NCBI GenBank assembly: GCA_948567375.1
Contig: OX419756.1
Location: forward strand, 53,582,333-53,646,332
Direction of reading: 5' to 3'
DNA: 64,000 bases
From: Lunularia cruciata
Taxonomy: Eukaryota > Streptophyta > Marchantiopsida > Lunulariales > Lunulariaceae
Of the stretch, positions 1-12,369 are shown one piece after another (position 1 is the stretch's first letter; every line of letters begins with the position of its first letter). Under the pieces are notes generated by a model, which was not told where the DNA came from, searched no databases, and saw nothing but the letters and a program-made list of their open reading frames with translations. The position numbers and the translations under genes are program-made.

Positions 1-1196
1 ATTATATGCTTCCCTTTATTCTCAGCCAATGATATGTTTACATTGGGAGTTGACCTAGCTCCAATATTCTAGTTGGCTACCATACTTTGTGAGAGTAAGG
101 ATGATGTGGTTCTTGCTTCTAGAGTGGAGATGGTTGATAGTGGAGCTGATTTTGCTTGAGGACCATGAGATCTGATCAACAACCTATTGTTTATGGTAAA
201 TAACAATAGTTAGATTGGAGGTGTTACTAGCCAAAGTTGCCTTTGGGCAAGCACATTTCACACTTTGAGTTGTCTTATTGGATAACTAGAGGGGGATTTG
301 TATTTGGTGGGACCTTCAAGGAAGGTTTATACACCATAGAGGGTCTTATTAGACTCTCTAGTGCACAACCTCTTATGTTGGGGAAGGATACAATTGTTAG
401 TCTAATGTTATGGAAGACCAATGTGGAGAAGCCAGATCCAAACATCTCTAGGAGATGGTTCTACATGGTACATCACATGTGGAGAGCTTATTGTCCAGAC
501 TCAGCTTGGTCATCCTATTGATATCTCTATGGTGAGAGCTTGAGCCATTGTGAAAGTAGCAGAGTCAAATGATGTGCTAGTTGGTTGAGCAATATTATAC
601 CCCATAGGTTTCAACATTGACTATTGGGAGGAGATAGCCTCATATAGATCAGGTTAGCAATTAAGTGAGGGATGAATCTGTTAGCTACTAGTATGTTTTA
701 GTAGTGGTAGTCTTGGCTCACTATTATCAAGGATCATGGCATTAGTTTCAGCTTTAAATGGTTCCATTACTTGGCCTGGTGACTTATTAGAGGGGAATGG
801 CCATGTAGAGGATATTATAGTACTGGAGGAGATCACTTGGATTTGGAATAAGAGTGGGATTGTTCTATCCACGTTGGATATCTGTTGTGGAGTTTTGAGG
901 ATGTATTGTAGCAACATGCAGGTCAATTGGTGCAATAGGTGGAGTGGAGCCTTTGTACCACTAGGAAACTAGGGTGACAATGAGCCTCTAGAGTGTATCA
1001 CATTATCACCTTTGGATACCACACTCATTGCTTGGAAATATCATGTGGAAGGAGTATATCTATTGGAGTTGTTTGGTAGGATTAATACTTAAATAGCTAC
1101 AATATTACAAGCAAGTACAAGTACAGAGACACTTGTATGTGGAGAGAGTTGAGACTACTAGGTGTATCTCTCTACATCATGTGGGCACACTTGGCC
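1..1196. other. Unclassified decayed sequence left of the retrotransposon stack
   Basis: Only short interrupted reading frames are visible. The longest on the + strand (237-521, 94 codons) and another at 736-972 resemble no family I recognise, and they lie in different frames separated by stops. Some stretches read like former coding sequence, for example about 30-170 on the + strand. No LTR ends, primer sites or RNA genes were seen. The region is the flank into which the family A copy at 1197 inserted. It may be an older, heavily mutated transposable element, but I cannot assign one. Confidence 0.4.
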
Positions 1197-1882
1197 TATA
1201 ATACCCATTTGTGCATGTATGTGCTATTGGGATATTTAGTTTAGTATTACAAGTCTAGTATTATTTATATAGAGATAAAGGAAAGTTCTATATTAGTCAT
1301 GATCAGCTAAATCTAGTCATAGCTAAGATAAAGGGGAACTTACTTTAGAGGAAGTGGAAATGATGAGCACCACTATTTTGGATTCTAGTGTATTGACTTG
1401 GTATTATTCCTAGATGTTTGGCTTTGAGGAAAGAATTGAGAACTCTTGGACCCACAAGCTTTTTTGTTTTGAATTCTTCCATAGTCCAAGGATAGTCCAT
1501 GTGAAGCAATCCTTGATTTAGTGCTTGGGTCATTATAAGACCACATGCTTAGGATAATATTCTCATGAATATGGATATTCCCTTAAACTTTTTGACTTTA
1601 TTTGACTTTTAGCCTAGTAACTTGAGTTACTTCAATAATTAGTAACTTTGGTGCATAACTATTTCACAAGTATATAAACTAGGAGTGAGACAGTACTCAT
1701 CATTGTTTCATTTGCAATTATCACTCTCTCATTGAGTTCTCTAGTGAGCAATGGTTTGAGTCTTGGAGTGTTAACCTTGGAAGAGTATGATGGAGTTGGG
1801 GTTCCTTGCCTTCTTAGTCCATGGTGTGCTACCATAATAACCATCAAAGATTCATCTTGAGCAAGAGAGAGGATGGCTCACA
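1197..1882 (+). repeat. 5' LTR of A3
   Basis: This 686 bp copy aligns end to end with the LTRs of A1. It begins TATAATACCC where A1 has TGTAACACCC and ends GGCTCACA. A primer-site remnant follows at about 1888-1906, TGTTCCATTGTTGAGA, decayed from A1's TGGTTCCGTTGCCGGGA. Many transitions relative to A1 show its age. Confidence 0.92.
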
Positions 1883-1923
1883 TTTTTTGTTCCATTGTTG
1901 AGATCTCTCTAGAAGGTAAGGTA

Positions 1924-2184
1924 ATGTTCTGCATACAATTTTATATTAGATTGAAGGAGTTTATGAAAGCTCACTTGGAAAGAACATTAAAGGAGGAGAG
2001 AGCTAAACTTATGTTAAAGAACTGGGACCTATTTGTATACTCTTTAGTTCATTATGATGTTTTTGAGGTGATTTGTACATATTATACACATGAGAGGATT
2101 TGGAGAGATTGTGTGAGATGGATTGTAGTTTTTGGGAATTATAACGGTTTTGGGCAAAACCTCAAGTTCAAGATCTCAACTTGA
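1924..2184 (+). pseudogene. Leader ORF remnant of A3 (counterpart of the 56-codon ORF in A1)
   Basis: The frame starts just downstream of the primer site at an ATG that matches 51065 in A1. Over about 55 codons it keeps the same reading frame as A1, with shared motifs such as AHLERTL and VHYDVFEVI, despite many substitutions. Its 3' end then runs past the A1 stop. Function is unknown. Frame preservation in an old copy hints at a real small protein, but the alignment is short. Confidence 0.45.
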
Positions 2185-2703
2185 AATTTTCAAAGAGGAT
2201 AGCTTGAGTTATATGTTAGGTGCACATTGAGCTAGATATTTTATAAGATGATAGGGTAAGCTGTTTCTGCAAACTTTATGCTCTCTTGAATATTGTACAA
2301 AGTTTTCAATTTCTTCAGTTTTCATTAGATTGTTCAAAAAATTTCTAAGAAAATTAAGTGGATATGATTCTACCTTTTGGCATAGGAATTAGAGATAAAA
2401 AAAATTTGTGTAGGAAGTTATGAGTTTTTAAAGTGAGAGGTTGGTTTCCAGACCAAATCTGAAATATGTGTTTAACAGAAAAGTTCCTAGGCCAAATGGC
2501 TTGATGAAAATATCTAATATTCTACATGGGAAGATGCCTTGGGATCTTGATCAAGTGTGTAGAATTTTAAAGGACTATGACATACCAGTTGGGAGAATCT
2601 AGTGACGTGAGGAAGGGTCAATTCTAGAGAGTTGAGATCCCATGCATGAGGAGTGTGAGAGCAACCAAAAGTATGTTTAAGTGTTTAGATTCATCTTGAA
2701 AAC

Positions 2704-3175
2704 ATGGAGGGTCACCAAGAGTGGAAATTAAGACTATGCAAGGTTCCTCAAGTGTTTGAGGTGATTGTAGGAGTGGGCTTGAGGAAAAGAGAGTTTAGAA
2801 TAGAATTTGAAGAATGTTGAGAGGATCAAAAAACATACACTACTTGGAGGAAAGAATGATTCCAAGTACTTTTTATGTAGAGAAAAAGAGTATATGGAAA
2901 ACTCATGTCTGTTGAATTTTGAGAACAAGAGATTGACGGAAGGGAGAGGCTTCCTTGAATTGGGATTGCATGTTGGACCTTCTTCACCAAGATTGGGAGG
3001 GAAGAGATTTAAGTCCAAGGAGTTGTGTGAGGTTTATGGAGTGGAAGGACTTCCAAAAAGACATCAATGTAGTGGAGTAACAACACTTTTGAAGACTGAA
3101 ATGAAAGATCTTGGAGAGAATCTTAATACAATTATAGAGAAACTACCACCATCATCAGCTAGTTCTCAAAATTAG
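2704..3175 (+). pseudogene. Broken zinc-knuckle ORF upstream of gag in A3
   Basis: This is homologous to the 157-codon ORF at 43805-44278 in A2. It opens with ATG and the MEGHQEWKLRLCKVPQ segment, but a frameshift near 2815 breaks it. The zinc knuckle is damaged: the segment around FLCREKEYMENSC lacks the first cysteine and the histidine. The C-terminal part (GLHVGPSSPRLGGKR, then a Cys/His cluster) is recognisable to the stop at 3175. It confirms that this extra ORF is an old feature of family A. Confidence 0.7.
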
Positions 3176-4104
3176 TGATGGAAATAATCTTTCAGCTTAT
3201 GGATAAACTATCCATGACGGTTTGATTAATATGCACTCTAGGATTTGATGTTACTATAGAAATTTTAGAACAACATGAACCTCTTGTGTTTCCTAAGGTG
3301 GATTACTCAAATGGTGATAGCCATGCATATACTCTATTAATTTTAGAGTGAGAGAAAAGAAAAGAAAAGAAAAAAGATTAAGAGAAAAGAGAAAGATAGT
3401 GAGGAGTTAAGATAGGGAAACCTCCGGTTTTCTTTGGCAAGGATGGAGAAGATGCAAAGGCCTATGTGAGAGACTTCAAGAGAGGCTGTATAGGAAAAAA
3501 TGAGAAGAGGAAGAATGAGTTGGCATTATTATTACTAGATTTCTTTGAGGATGCAAAACTTACATGGTATGAGTCAAAATACCAAAAGAGAGAGAGGAGA
3601 GATAGGCAAGAAGAGTCTTGGAAGAGTTTGAATTTAGTAATCATTGAGAACTTTCTTCTAGATGAGAGTGATGAGAGATTGGTGAATGAGGTTACCTTCC
3701 TTAAATAAGGAGATGGAGAGAAAGTGAGAGTTTATATCAAAAGAGTGGAGAAGTTAGAGTCCAAATTTTGCATAGTGTTGAGGAAAGGTGTAGATGATGT
3801 AGAGATACTATGATTGGCATAGGAGCTATGCTCACCAAAAATTTGTGAGAGGTTTGAGACCAAAAATTAGAAGCAAGGTGAGATATGAGAAACCTTCTTC
3901 CAAGGTTGAAGCTATCAAGATTGCAATACTTATGGAGGAGATTTTGGAAGGAGATGATAGTGATTTGGTGTTGAAGTGGGTTGTGCATCCTCTTCAAGGT
4001 CACAAGAATGGTGGAACTTTTGAGACTTTGGTGGCTAGAGTTGTGCCACAAGTAGTAGTTGCTCTTATTCTTGCAACCTCTCCCAAAAGATCCACTTCAA
4101 ACCA

Positions 4105-7100
4105 TGTGACAACCCGGAAAATATCACTTTTGCGGTAATCGGGTATGTAAAGTTTGTTCATGCAGAGATACAATTCAGAAATTTCCAAATACAAAGTCAA
4201 ACAGTAATAATCTAGTTCTTCTTGAGTTCTTCTTTAATCTCTCAGGTAGAAACCACACCCATAAGAGAGTAACAAGCACTGATTCTCAGTCTTGTCACAA
4301 ATTATCACTCCATAATCACAACTCCATCAAATCTTTCCAAACAATCTTGATTGTGATGATTCAAGCTCTCCCAAAAATGGCACTTCACTAAAAAATAACT
4401 TTGCCTCAAAATTGTGTTCCACCCCTCCACTGAAGGCACAACTTCCTCGATCAAAATTGTTTTGCATCAACTTCACACTGCATTCACAAATGCATAATAC
4501 TACCAACACTACAATTCCTCTCAGATCTATCAAGGCATTGCTCCGATTGCACTTCACTTAGGATCAAACACATAGAATGAAGTTCAAGGCTGTGGAATCC
4601 AACATCCAACAAGCACACTGACTTGCACGTCAAATTTCTCCACACACTCACAAACACAATTGCAAAGCTAATACTCGGAATCAAGCTCAAGCGACAAGCA
4701 CTACTTCACAGCACTTTGCTTTATCTATTCTTAGAAATTATGAGCACTAAACAACATAAGACTACGAATGCCACTCTTAAGTAGTGAAACAATCGACAAT
4801 TATCTTTCTAATGTATGTCTTCCTTATTACTCTACAAACTTGCAGATCCGAAATGACAATGCACCTCTTCATATCTGCCTATTCAAATCTCAAATCGGTT
4901 ATTAATCCGATCTGATGTCTTCTTCTTCATTGGCTTTTAAACCCGAACCCAAAGTAACTTTACTTCCTAATATTCTATCCTTGGGTTTCATAACTACTTC
5001 ATCTTCTACCAAATCTAAAAGTTCTCTTTCCTGATCTGACATTTCACTAGTGGGTAATCTATCTAACTCCTTATCTCCCGACCCACTCTTCTCTAATGTC
5101 TCCAATGGTTACTCCAAAGACATCTTCACTCCTACTTCATCTACTTCGGGTTTTGCTCTAACATCTTTTTGAAGTTTATCTATCTCCAACTTTACCAAGT
5201 CTAATCTGATTATGATATTGTCTTCTACTTCCAATATCTTCCTATCTACACGAGTTCTAAGACTAATCAACAATGTGCTCAAATCTGTATCCTTTGCATG
5301 TCTCTTCCTCGTCTTTTGCACCAACAACTTCAACTTGTACAGCCTCGTCTCCTTGATACACACACTGACCTCTGTACTCAGCATCGCATTCATTCTGATT
5401 ATGATCTCTTTCAAGGGCTCCAGTCTCATCTTCCTCTCGCGCTCCTGATCTGCAAGCCAATCCCCCTGGTACATTGCCAATTCTGCTTCAAAATCGGCTT
5501 TTATAGTTTCCTTCTCCTTCTCCTTCTCCTTCTGTACAACCTTCTCTTCCTGATTACGAAGTAACTCTCGCAATCTCTCTTCTTCCCTATATCTCACTGT
5601 CAACTCTTGTTGCCACAATTGCTTCTTCTCTTCTACACTCTCCATTACCCTATCAAGCTCTTGTTCCTTCTTTGATACTCTTGCCATAGCATGGATAATT
5701 TATAGTCTTGAATCAGCAAATTGCTGCTTCAAGATTTCATACTCAACTACTTGTCTTTCCCCTGCTATGTCACTCTGCTTCACAAGTTCTCCTTGATACC
5801 TCGCTTCTCTCTTCAAGTTTTCTACCACTTGACTCTGCACTATTGCATCTACTTGCAGTACTTCCCTTTCCTCCTTACCTCGGATTATACTCTTCTTCAA
5901 CTCCAAGTTCTCTTCTTCTAGTCATGCTAATACCTGCAATACAGTCTCCACCTCCGGACACTTCGACTGCATCTCTCTCTTCTTGTGTTCCAATGTCACC
6001 AACAGAGGACACACAACTTCTCGCAGGTACTCCACTCCATCACTTGTGACTACTTCAACTTGCGGAGTGATCTCCTTCTTTACCTCTTCTTCTCTTGATA
6101 CTCACCTTCTTCTCTATAGTTGTTGTATCGGAATGGATGCTTCACTCCCCAAACTGGCACTCTCCTCTTCCCTTGCCTTGCTTGGACCCGCTTCACACTT
6201 TGCCTTGCACTGGACCAAACTCCTCTCTGAATGGTAATCTTCTTCTCCTCCTGCTCGGGCCCTTCATCTTCCAACTTTTTGTTACTCTCTTCCTTGAGCT
6301 CTATCCGGATTTCTTCTTGTGCTGTGGGCACCGGTGTCATCTCCCCGCCTTCATTGCTGTCACTACTTGTATCCCCACTCTATAGTGTAAGCTCAAGTTC
6401 TTCCTCGTGTTCTGAGTCTTTGGACTTGCACTTGGCTTTGCCCTCAGAGTCTTCTTCCAATGACACGATCACCACCATACCTTTCCTCGGGTTTACCCTT
6501 CTGGTCTTCCAAGATCTTGTTTTCTCTACATCTTTGCCTTCTCCTTGTCGACTCTGCTTCTTTGACTTTGAAGTACTTGCTTCCACTTGCGCATCTTCCC
6601 CGTTTGCGCATAGCACTCATCACTACTTTGGATCTAAAGAATGTACTATTGCTCCTCTACGTCGACCTCCTTTCTTAAGTCAAGATGAAAATGCGACACC
6701 ATTCTGTTGCTCTCTGCCGCATTGAGCAGATTCAACCCAAGGTAGAAATGAGCTGCAAACGGCACAATGTAATATGGAGGCGACTTAACCCGCAAATTCC
6801 ACACCATCTACCTTGTTCGCTCATGGAAACACCTTGCCTAGTTGATTGGCTCTCCTACAAACATCTTATGGAAGAACACCGCTTGGTGTTTCATCACATA
6901 AGTCGTTCTCTTTGGCTTTAGGATTGCCATGAGAGCACTCACGATCCCTCTCTTGACCAGATCCTTGTAACTCTCTACTTTGTACTCATTCTTTGTCTGC
7001 TTTGAAGAGAATGCATCCCTCACTTCTTGGGTTTCTTTGGCTACTCTCCCTTCCCCAAGAACGTGGCACCCTGCTCCGCGTCTGCCTCTCTTCCAAGTAC

Positions 7101-7890
7101 TAATCTCCAATCCGATTCCGTCCAGCGAGCCGGATTTCCTCTCTTCCCCTCTTCCTTGGGGCCATCAAGAAATTTACTCTTGATTATCTTGGTCATGAAT
7201 CCTGGAAAACTAACATTCCAGTTCCACGCCAAGAATGTGATCCAAAGTTGGCTCAAGACTTTGATCCTTACGATCACATCTAACCTCCGAATCACATGAT
7301 TTCTCACTGCGAATTTGGAGTTCTTCTTTCCTCCTCCCATCTTTCTTTCTTCCTCATTGTCTCTTAGGTTAGCTCTCTCGAATTCTCCTCTACACACCAG
7401 CGCATCTTTAACTCTACTTCCCTTCCCACAATCTCCTGCAGGACGACTCCTCAACGGCAAAGGAAAATTGCTCAACATTGCTTTGTCGTTAGCCCAATTT
7501 TTATAGAGTCACGCCTTCTTTGTCTCTCTTCAATTTGAGTTTCTACCAAGAAATCACACCTCTTGCATGCTCCTGTCACAGTCAAGTGTACTTCACGTGT
7601 ATGACCACTGGTTTTTGAATGGTCTCTTCTTGAATTTCTCACCCCAAAGAAAAGTTGTTACATTGTCTTTGCCTTGGGTTGAGCACCCCCGATACGAAGA
7701 CTTCTTACTTTGGGTTGTATGCTGATAGGGCAAGTCCAAGTCCTTTGCCATATGACCCGAAGCCACGTTACCTTGGGTTTCATCCCAAAGACTCTTTTCT
7801 TTGCCTTCTTTGGCCATACAGGCGTAATCCGACTTCTCTATACACTTCTTCTTCTCCATTTTGAAAATAAAATAAAATGTGGGTACCACA
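4105..7890 (-). repeat. Solo LTR of family B in A3 gag
   Basis: This is a complete 3786 bp B LTR. On the + strand it begins TGTGACAACCCGG and ends GGGTACCACA, and no B internal sequence adjoins it. It is flanked by a perfect 5 bp TSD, AACCA, at 4100-4104 and 7891-7895. Joining the flanks restores the gag sequence seen uninterrupted in A1 near 53280. It probably formed by recombination between the two LTRs of a full B element. About 800 bp at its + strand left end (4105-4901) is non-coding, as is its right end (about 7480-7890), where the TATA box lies. Confidence 0.95.
4902..7340 (-). pseudogene. LTR-encoded coiled-coil protein, broken copy in solo LTR
   Basis: This is one of the copies of the B LTR gene. 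The N-terminal part is open from an upstream ATG at 7478 through the conserved MGGGKKNS start at 7340 to about 7041, and is then frameshifted. The segment VKRGIVSALMAILKP continues in another frame (6838-7110). The acidic linker is recognisable near 6380-6616. The coiled coil is present at 5109-5906 in pieces, and the C-terminus ends at 4902. At least three frameshifts and several stops break it. See 32260-34695 for the domain description. Confidence 0.8.
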
Positions 7891-10800
7891 AACCATCACA
7901 AAACAACTTGCAGATCTTAAGATCAATGTAGTGCAACTATAGGAGAAGAGAGAGGTGGATTAGAATGTGGTAAGAGAGCCTAGGAGTTGTAGAAGCTATT
8001 TATATAGAGGATGCTAACCAACCAATAATTTCAATGAGAGAAATTGTTTTGGGTATGGAAGAAGAGGTCACATCCAAAGGAATTACCCAAATTCCACTTA
8101 CCATGGAGGAAAAGGTTTATGAGAGAGCCAATAGGGGGAAAGAGGGAGGCAATGAAACCCAAGTGGAATGTAATCCAAACAAAGGTAAGGGGATAACATC
8201 CATAGATATGGTTGAGAGAAAGTATGAGAAGGAGGAGTTCTCAAACTCCAAAGGACTTGATTTGGAGCTTTTGGCACAAGAGAATAAGAGAGGTTGGTTT
8301 GCAAAGGATGGACACACTTCTCAAGGATTTATTCCTAGCAAGGATGCTCCTATGACTACTAGAAGCATTTGCATTTGCATTTGCATTTGCACCTCAACAC
8401 CATCAACAACAAATAATCCAAGGAAGAAGTTAAGGATGGATGATTTCTTGATCTCAAAGCAACAATGAAACTACAATAAGTTGGAGGATGTTGGTAGTCA
8501 CAAGGCTAACATCATAGTGGGCTAGCTGATTGATTTTAATCCTACCTTGAGAAAGGAGCTTAGAGGTGGTTTGAGTTCTACAAGGAGCAAGAGGAAGAAG
8601 AAAGCAAAAGCTCCAATATCAATGGAGATATTGGATGCCAAACCAACACCATGTGAAGCTTGTGAATATGCTTCCAAGATTGATGTGAGAGTGAATGGTC
8701 ATAATATCAAGAATTCACTTGTTGATGGAGGATCTACAATGAATGCCATGTTAGAGAGGTTGATGAAGAAGTTGAGTATAATACCCTCAAGACCTTCAAT
8801 ATTTATAGTAAGTATGGCAAACAAACAACAAGTTTGACCAATAGAGGTGATGGATAAGGTGGTAGATTCAGTTATGGGAGTTCAAATCTCATAACTTTCT
8901 AGGTCTTGAAAGATTCTAGCTATGATTTACTTCTTGGAAGGCCATGGTTGAGAGCAGCACGCACAACTTATTGATGGTACAAAGAGTACTTGAAGATTGG
9001 GCAATCAAACCATAGATTCATAGTTCTTGTGACTAACACCACCAACACTTCACATTCAAATACACCATCTTTTGATTATAAGGAATCAATTTCAAAAGAA
9101 AGAGCTTCAGGTGTGGACACAAGCATGGAGGAAGAGACTTCTATGGAGGGGGATGTGGATGAATCTGAATCTGAATCTGATTTAGATGTGTATCCCTTGT
9201 GTGCTATGGATTTTGCACCTAAGCCAAAGGTTGTGAAGGACCTAGATAAATCACCACTGACATTTGAGGAGATAGAGAGGAGGTTATCTACATTCAAGTA
9301 TGTTCCAAATGTTACCAAGGAGGAGAAGGTGAGATTTGAGTAGATTTTCCACAAGTTCATCTATGTGTTTGCTTTCAGTTATAAGGATCTGAAGGAAGTC
9401 ACCTTGGAGGAGCACAAGATAAAGGTAGAGTCACATGCAAGGCAAGTCTGCCAAAAGCAATGTTGCATTAGTCCACCAATAGCTTTGATTGTGAACGAGG
9501 AGATTGATAAGCTCAAGAAAGCTAGATTTATCTTGGAGGCGGAGAATTCAAAATGTGTGTCTCCAATTATGATTGTGAGGAAAAAGATTGGCAAGATTTG
9601 GGTATGTGTGGATTACAAGAAGCTCAATGTTGTTACTAAGAAGTACTATTACCCTTTGTCATTCATTGATTAGATCTTGGAAGAGGTTGCAAGTCATGAG
9701 AGGTATAATTTTGGAGATGGTTATAATAGATATAACCAAATCAAGATTGCATCAGAGCATCAACAACTCACCACCTTCACCACACCTTGAGACTTATGCT
9801 TTCAAAGTCATGTATTTTGGTCTTTAAAATACTCTAACTACATTCCAACAGTTCATGAACAAGGTATTTGAACATTTCATTAGGAAATTTGTAAGAGACT
9901 TCATTGATGACTTTTGTGTCTATGGGAGTAAGGAGGAGCACTTTGAGCACCTTATCAAGGGCTTGCAATGCTTGGATGAAGCAAATGCATCACTCAACCC
10001 AAAGAACTACATTTTTGTTTGTGAAAAAGGTCTACTTTTGGGGCACATCAACTCCAAGGATGGAATAGCAGTTGATCTTGAGAAGGTGAGGAAAATCTCA
10101 AACCTTCCATTCCCTTCAAGCTTGACAAAGTTGTGCCAATTCTTGGGGATGGTTGGGTACTATAGGAGGTTAATCTTTTCATTTTCCAATAAGGCTTATG
10201 CATTAGACATCTACATGAAGAAGGATGTAAAGTATATGGTGATTTTGGAAGACAAGGAGGATCTCAAAGTTGTGGAGGAGCTCAAATAATCTCTTGTTGT
10301 AGCTCCAATTCTTGCTAAACCTGATTGGATAAAGCCATTCATCCTCTACACTAACGCTTCCAATATAGCTATAGAACGCACTCTTTTTCAATTAAACCAA
10401 GTTAGGCATGATCATCCAATAGCTTATGCTAGTAGATAGATGGTTTTAGTAGATGAGAACTACTTAGTCACGGAAAAAGAAGGGTTGGCAATGATCATTG
10501 GTCTCAAGAAGTTTAGACATTACTTGATTGGAGGGAAAGCTACCATTACCACATATCATAAGGCTTTGATGTACATCTTCAATAAGCCTAATGTTGAAGA
10601 GAGGCTAGCAAGGTGGATGATACTCTTGTCTAATTATGACTACAACATTGAAGATAGGCCAGGCAAAAACATACAAATGCTGATTTGTTATCTAGGGTCT
10701 ATGATCTTGATGGAGTTGAACCAATGGATGATTCCTTCTTGGATTAGGAGCTCATGGTTATCTTAATCATTCAAGAGGTTCCAATAGAGTACAAGGAGAT

Positions 10801-12108
10801 TGTGGACTTTATTACAAGATGTAACCATCTAGAAGGGATGCATGCAAGGGAGAGGAAGGCACTTGCATCAAGATCTAGACCTTACACAATGGTGGAAGAT
10901 ATTCTTTTTCACCAAGGAGTAGATGATCTACTTCAAAGAGCAGTTGGTAAGGAGGAGTCTATCTTACTCATAAAGGAGTTTCATGAAGGTTTAGTGTTGT
11001 GGGGGATACTTTGCAAGAAAGTGATTGCTTTCAAGATTCTAGATGCAGGTTACCATTGGAGGGGGATTTTCAAGGATTATCTTGATTATTGCAAACACTT
11101 GTCATGTTGGTCAAGATTTTGCTAGAAAGTCTACTTCCACTCCCCCTCTTAGATCAATTCCATTGTTAGGACCTTTTGAGAAGTGGGGAATTGACTTTGT
11201 AGGTCCTCTCAATAGAATCCCAAGGAACAATTGGTACATTGTGGTAGTTATCAATTACCTTACCAAGTGGAATGAGACTAGACCATTGAAGGACAAGAAT
11301 GAAGATGAAGTTGGTAGATTTCTTTATGAACGCATCATCATTAGATTTGGATGACCTTTGGAGTTGGTTTTTGATAGAGGAGGAGATTTTACAAGGAGCA
11401 TCACTACAGCCATGCTATCACACATGCTAAAATTTCTCTATCGCACATAGAGTAACTAAATCCTATAAGCAAAATTCCAATGGCTTGGCAGAGAATACCA
11501 ATCAGACCATGATGTTAGCCAAAGACGCAAAAATGGAGAGGGATAAACATCATTGGGATAAGAAGATTCATGCAATATTGTGGGAGTATAGGATAATCAT
11601 GAACATTTCCATCGTATATTCTCTATTTCATATAGTATATGGTATTAAGTCCACCTTACCTATTCACTTTGATCTTCTTACCCTCCAAAGCATTCATAAG
11701 GTAGTAAAGAAAGCACAAGGAGGCTATGTAGAGAAGTCAAGGAAGGATCAACTGATGGAATTGAAGGAGGCAAGAGCGGTTGTTATGGTTCAAGTAGAGC
11801 AAACCAAAGGTAACAAAAGGAGAACTATGACAAGAGGCAAGGCAAGAAGAAGGTGGAGTCCTTCAAAGAAGGTGATTGAGTAATGTTGTCTGATTCCATT
11901 TGATTCAAGAGAGTGCAAACAAAGTTTTTGCCTAAGTACTTTGGACCTCTCATAGTAGAGAGGGTGTGGGGTAATTACACCTACGATCTCAAGGAGTTGG
12001 GAGGAAGACACTTTGATAAGATTTAACCATGATAAGTTGAAGATGTTTCATAAAAAGTAGAGAGACTTTCACTCCAAGGATGAAGTGAAATCATAGTCCG
12101 GGGATAAA

Positions 12109-12369
12109 TGTAACACTCATTTGTGCATGTATGTGCTATTTTGATATTTAGTTTGGCATTACAAGTACTTCAGAAATATTATTTATATAGAGATGAAGGA
12201 TGGTTCTATTTTAGTCATGATTAGCTAAAATTAGTCATAGCTAAGATAGACGGGACCTTACTTTAGAGAAAGTGGAAAAGATGAGCACCACTATTTTGGA
12301 TTCTGGTGTATTGACTTGGTATTATTCCTTGATGTATAGCTTGGAGGAAAGAGTTGAGAACTCTTGGAC
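12109..12369 (+). repeat. 3' LTR of A3, truncated by element D
   Basis: It begins TGTAACACTCATTTG after a purine tract (CCGGGGATAAA) and follows the A LTR for 261 bp, up to CTCTTGGAC. Element D then begins. The missing remainder of the LTR should follow D outside the window, preceded by a copy of the presumed TSD TGGAC (12365-12369). Confidence 0.9.

Larger units (their letters stand above)
3412..12060 (+). pseudogene. gag-pol pseudogene of A3, split by a solo LTR
   Basis: This corresponds to the single 1608-codon frame of A1. The start codon is ATA instead of ATG. Gag lies at 3412-4104 and continues at 7896, the two halves being separated by the B solo LTR. Downstream remnants include a protease with LVDGGST (about 8720), an RT with FIDDFCVYG (about 9900), RNase H with TNAS in place of TDAS (about 10350), and integrase with CHVGQDFA and WGIDFVGP (about 11100-11220). 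More than ten stops and frameshifts break it. It cannot make functional protein. Confidence 0.9.
1197..12369 (+). mobile_element. Family A Ty3/gypsy retrotransposon A3, old and interrupted
   Basis: This copy has the same layout as the intact A1 (50345-58146): 5' LTR, tRNA-type primer site, leader with small ORFs, gag-pol, purine tract, then 3' LTR. It is the oldest copy. Its LTR start has mutated from TG to TA, gag-pol is cut by many stops and frameshifts, and it contains a solo B LTR at 4105-7890. Its 3' LTR is cut at 12369 by insertion of the chromovirus D. The rest of that LTR should lie beyond the window, to the right of D. Bases 2185-2703 and 3176-3411 are non-coding leader matching A1's leader. 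Confidence 0.93.

Noticed and set aside
1873..2184. Leader frame of A3 as a host gene exon
   Set aside because: It begins inside the LTR end and primer site and aligns with the leader of A1 and A2.
6231..6725. Ser/Leu-rich + strand frame of 164 codons
   Set aside because: It is the antisense shadow of the LTR gene's acidic linker; the same shadow recurs in every B LTR (for example 29693-30466 and 19045-19518).
8366..8394. Short GCATTT microsatellite in A3
   Set aside because: It is a simple slippage expansion in decayed gag with no sign of function.
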